From: JBHJOF01 sp050330055
GTDB taxonomy: Bacteria; Pseudomonadota; Alphaproteobacteria; Kiloniellales; JAKSDN01
Direction of reading: 5' to 3'
NCBI GenBank assembly: GCA_050330055.1
Contig: JBHJOF010000058.1
Span: 1-19,738, forward strand
Length of the DNA: 19,738 bases
The notes beneath the pieces are model-generated. The model was not told where the DNA came from. It ran no database searches and worked only from the letters and a program-made list of their open reading frames with translations. The number at the start of each line of letters is the position of its first letter. Position 1 is the first letter of the stretch. Both the position numbers and the translations under genes were made by a program. Below are positions 17,704 to 19,738 of the stretch, one piece after another.

Positions 17704-18711
17704 TCACGCCGCGGCGCTGACGCGGACACCGACGCCTTGCGTGATCATGACCTTGTTCAGCAGCTTCACGCAGGCATAGACCGCCTGGATCGAGGGCGCG
17801 GGCGTGTCCGTAAGGCGCGCGATTTCAAGGATCGAGCCAACCAGGGCCTCGGTCTCGAGCGAGCGTCCGAGCTCGACGTCCTGCAGCATCGAGGTTTTGT
17901 GTTGGCCCACCGATTCCGCACCTTGAATGCGCTTTTCGATGGTGTGTCGGAATTTGACGCCGAGCTTCTCGGCCACGGTCTGCGCCTCTTTCATCATGTC
18001 CGCCGCCAGCTGCCGGGTCTCCGGGAATTGGCAGATGTCGACGAGGGTTGCGTGGGTCAGCGCACTGATCGGATTGAAGGACAGGTTGCCCCAGGCCTTG
18101 AGCCAGATCTCCGAACGAATGTCGGACAGAATGCGCGATTTGAGTCCTGCCCCCACGAGCAGATCGTGCAGCCGCTTGGCACGCTCGCTCTCCCTGCCGT
18201 CAAGCTCCCCGATGGGGAAACGGTCGCCCTCCACGTGCTGAATGACACCCGGCGCCGGCACGCTTGCGGCCGGATAAACCACGCAGCCAAGAATGCGCTC
18301 AGCATCGATCTTGCGCGTCAAGATTCCCGTAGGATCGAGGCTCTCGAGCCTGTGGCCCTCATAGGGCCCGGCCAAGCGCTGGAAATACCACCAGGGCAGT
18401 CCGTTCTGCACCGTCATGACCATGGTATCGGGGGTGAGCATGGCCTCGATGTCGCGAACCGCCTGCTCGAGATAATGCGCCTTGACGGCCAGAACGATGA
18501 GGTCCTGCGGTCCAGCCTCCTGCGCCGAGCCGGCAGCCCTCACCGGCGCGACTTCCGCCTTACCGTCCTCCCAGATCAGTTTGAGTCCGGCCTCACGTAT
18601 CGCGGCGAGCTGCGCTCCGACATCGATCACCGACACGGCATTGCCCGACAAGCTCAGCTTGGCTGCCAGCAGCCCACCGATGGCGCCCGCGCCGACGACA
18701 CAAACTCGCAT
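17704..18711 (-). CDS. Ketopantoate reductase family (ApbA/PanE-like) NADPH-dependent dehydrogenase
   Basis: Members of this family reduce 2-oxo acids; the classic reaction is NADPH-dependent reduction of 2-dehydropantoate to pantoate. The 335 residues from MRVCVVGAGAIGGLLAAKL show the N-terminal Rossmann GxGxxG motif. AVKAHYLEQA follows, with the family's Lys, then VMTVQNGLPWW, and the C-terminal helical domain with EIWLKAWGNLSFNPISALTH, where the catalytic Lys and Asn fall. Given its neighbours (FAH family, molybdenum hydroxylase), a catabolic role is more likely than pantothenate synthesis. This is inference. The frame continues upstream without a stop into the FAH-family gene, so ATG 18711 (GGAG close upstream) is the likely start only if it is translated separately. 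Confidence 0.8.
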   Translation of the reverse strand: MRVCVVGAGAIGGLLAAKLSLSGNAVSVIDVGAQLAAIREAGLKLIWEDGKAEVAPVRAAGSAQEAGPQDLIVLAVKAHYLEQAVRDIEAMLTPDTMVMTVQNGLPWWYFQRLAGPYEGHRLESLDPTGILTRKIDAERILGCVVYPAASVPAPGVIQHVEGDRFPIGELDGRESERAKRLHDLLVGAGLKSRILSDIRSEIWLKAWGNLSFNPISALTHATLVDICQFPETRQLAADMMKEAQTVAEKLGVKFRHTIEKRIQGAESVGQHKTSMLQDVELGRSLETEALVGSILEIARLTDTPAPSIQAVYACVKLLNKVMITQGVGVRVSAAA

Positions 18712-19521
18712 GGGCTCCAGCGCCCGCGAGAAATACCGGAACGGAACCTCCTGAATGAACCTGTTGCTCAGTGTCCCAATGCCCTCGATCGACACATCGA
18801 TGGCATTGCTGGCCTCTCGCATAGCACTGACGCCCACCGATGTGCCGCAGGCGATGACGTCCCCCGGCAGAAGGGTCATGTCTCGAGAGAGGAGGCTCAC
18901 CAGTTTGGTGGGCGAGAAGAACATGTCGCTCACGGGGTAGTTCTGCTTCTCGACTCCATTGACCGTGGTCCGGACCGACAGCATCGAGGGATCGAGATCG
19001 GTAGCGATGACGGGACCGAATACACCGAAGGTGTCGAAGCTCTTGGCTCTCGCCCACTGGGCGAAGGTGGCGTTTTTAGGAATTATGTCTGCTGCCGTTA
19101 CGTCGTTGACGCAGGTGTAGCCAAAAATGTAGTCGGCCGCCTCCGACTCCGAGGCGTTCCTGCACGGCTTGCCGATGACGACGCCGAGCTCGCCCTCTTA
19201 GACAATGTTCCCACTGTAAGACTCAGGGCGACGTATCTGCTCACCATGGGCCAAAAAGGCGCTCGGCGACTTCAGAAAGTAGAGCGGCTCGTCGGGCGCC
19301 GGCACCTTCAGCCTCTCTGCCAGGGCATGGAAGTTGTTCCAAAGGCATATCATCTTGCTCGGCGTGCAAGGTGTGAGGGCTTTGACGCTTTGGAGCGACA
19401 GGGTCTCGCCGGTCTCCTGTGGGCCGGCGAACATGTCACCTTTGTGAACCACGATGGAGTCGCCATCGAGAGTGCCAAAGCCGATGCGCCCCTCGCTTTC
19501 AAACCTGATCCAATGTGCCAT
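18712..19521 (-). pseudogene. Fumarylacetoacetate hydrolase family gene with one in-frame stop
   Basis: FAH-family enzymes hydrolyse or decarboxylate oxo-acids with a bound divalent metal. From ATG 19521 (GGGGAG about 8 nt upstream) the product starts MAHWIRFESEGRIGFGTLDG. Typical FAH stretches follow: CTPSKMICLWNNFHALAE and PLYFLKSPSAFL. The frame meets TAA at 19200-19198 (codon 108), exactly where homologues usually have Tyr before the metal-binding EGELGVVIGK. The same frame then continues with intact family sequence: GYTCVNDVTAAD, ARAKSFDTFGVFGP, PVSDMFFSPTKLVSLLSR, LLPGDVIACGTSVGV and VSIEGIGTLSN. Only this one codon is broken. Possible explanations are a recent nonsense mutation, a sequencing error, or two separately translated halves. 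The frame runs on into the ketopantoate-reductase-like gene with no stop. Confidence 0.8.
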
Positions 19522-19588
19522 TTGCGTATCTCCCCGTCGGCTTACCTCGGAAGCCACCGGACCGTTCGCCGCGGTGCGCCCGCCGCCC

Positions 19589-19738
19589 TTACCTGTTCAG
19601 CCCCAGCTCGTTCAAGGTCCGCCAGACGCTGGCCTGGGTGTGCGGCATCGGCATGTGGGTCACACCCAGGTGGGCGAAGGCGTCGACGATGGCGTTGCTG
19701 AAGGCCGGCACGCCGCCGACGTTGGGCGACTCGCCGAT
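19589..19738 (-). CDS. C-terminal end of a xanthine dehydrogenase-family molybdopterin-binding subunit (partial)
   Basis: The last 49 codons of a minus-strand gene enter the window, ending in TAA at 19591-19589. The visible sequence starts IGESPNVGGVPAFSNAIVDA and contains LGVTHMPMPHTQASVWRTL. This matches the usual C-terminus of molybdenum hydroxylase large subunits (GE...G.PA..NAV.DA, then LP.TPE.VW..L). Such enzymes hydroxylate aldehydes or aromatic and N-heterocyclic substrates. The substrate cannot be judged from this fragment. It ends 67 nt before the FAH-family start on the same strand, suggesting one operon. Confidence 0.72.
   Translation of the reverse strand: MGESPNVGGVPAFSNAIVDAFAHLGVTHMPMPHTQASVWRTLNELGLNR

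Noticed and set aside
17277..17720. 147-codon plus-strand open frame opposite the small membrane protein
   Set aside because: Polar, repeat-poor product with no motif; the minus-strand frame has three clean membrane segments and a ribosome site.
17473..19701. 742-codon plus-strand open frame
   Set aside because: It lies opposite the FAH-family and ketopantoate-reductase-like genes and has Arg/His/Asp/Leu-rich composition without any recognisable domain, as expected for an antisense frame. The minus-strand products have clear family motifs.

Overview
The window is almost entirely a chromosomal flagellar cluster from a high-GC alphaproteobacterium, probably close to the Rhodospirillales. The assignment rests on three things: SciP (DUF1153) between the hook gene and fliF, a fliF-fliG-fliH-fliN-flbD gene order like that of the Caulobacter fliF operon, and TTAA-N7-TTAA-like (CtrA-type) boxes in front of sciP and fliF. 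Unlike Caulobacter, the cluster also carries flhA-flhF-flhG and a PomA-type motA. Gene identity comes from family motifs in the translated sequence; the taxonomic placement is inference.

Layout. 1-3979 (+): hook assembly genes, namely the 3' part of fliK (hook length control), flgD (hook cap) and flgE (hook protein with a large repeat-containing central domain). 3980-4221: a GC-rich hairpin terminator, a degenerate GC-rich tandem stretch, then an AT-rich promoter region with a CtrA-like box. 4222-4557 (+): sciP. 4558-4784: intergenic, with a second CtrA-like box. 4785-17074 (+): one long, tightly packed run of fliF, fliG, fliH, fliN, a motA/pomA-like gene, flbD, flhA, flhF, flhG and a FliK-like protein with repeated modules. 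17075-17303: non-coding, with a head-to-head pair of REP-like palindromic repeats. 17304-19738 (-): a convergent, unrelated set of a small membrane protein, a ketopantoate-reductase-family gene, a fumarylacetoacetate-hydrolase-family gene broken by one in-frame stop, and the C-terminal end of a xanthine-dehydrogenase-type molybdopterin subunit.

How it works together. FliF/FliG/FliN build the MS ring and the switch rotor, the MotA-like protein is one half of a stator, FliH and FlhA serve the type III export apparatus, FlgD/FlgE/FliK build the hook, and FlhF/FlhG set flagellar pole and number. SciP (an antagonist of CtrA) and FlbD (a sigma-54 activator) are the regulators; with the CtrA-like boxes they suggest cell-cycle and assembly-coupled control. 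The minus-strand genes look like part of a catabolic operon that abuts the flagellar cluster.

I did not see an obviously new system. The most unusual items are the FAH-KPR reading frame (fused in frame but interrupted by a single TAA), the modular second FliK-like protein, and the tandem-repeat insert in FlgE.
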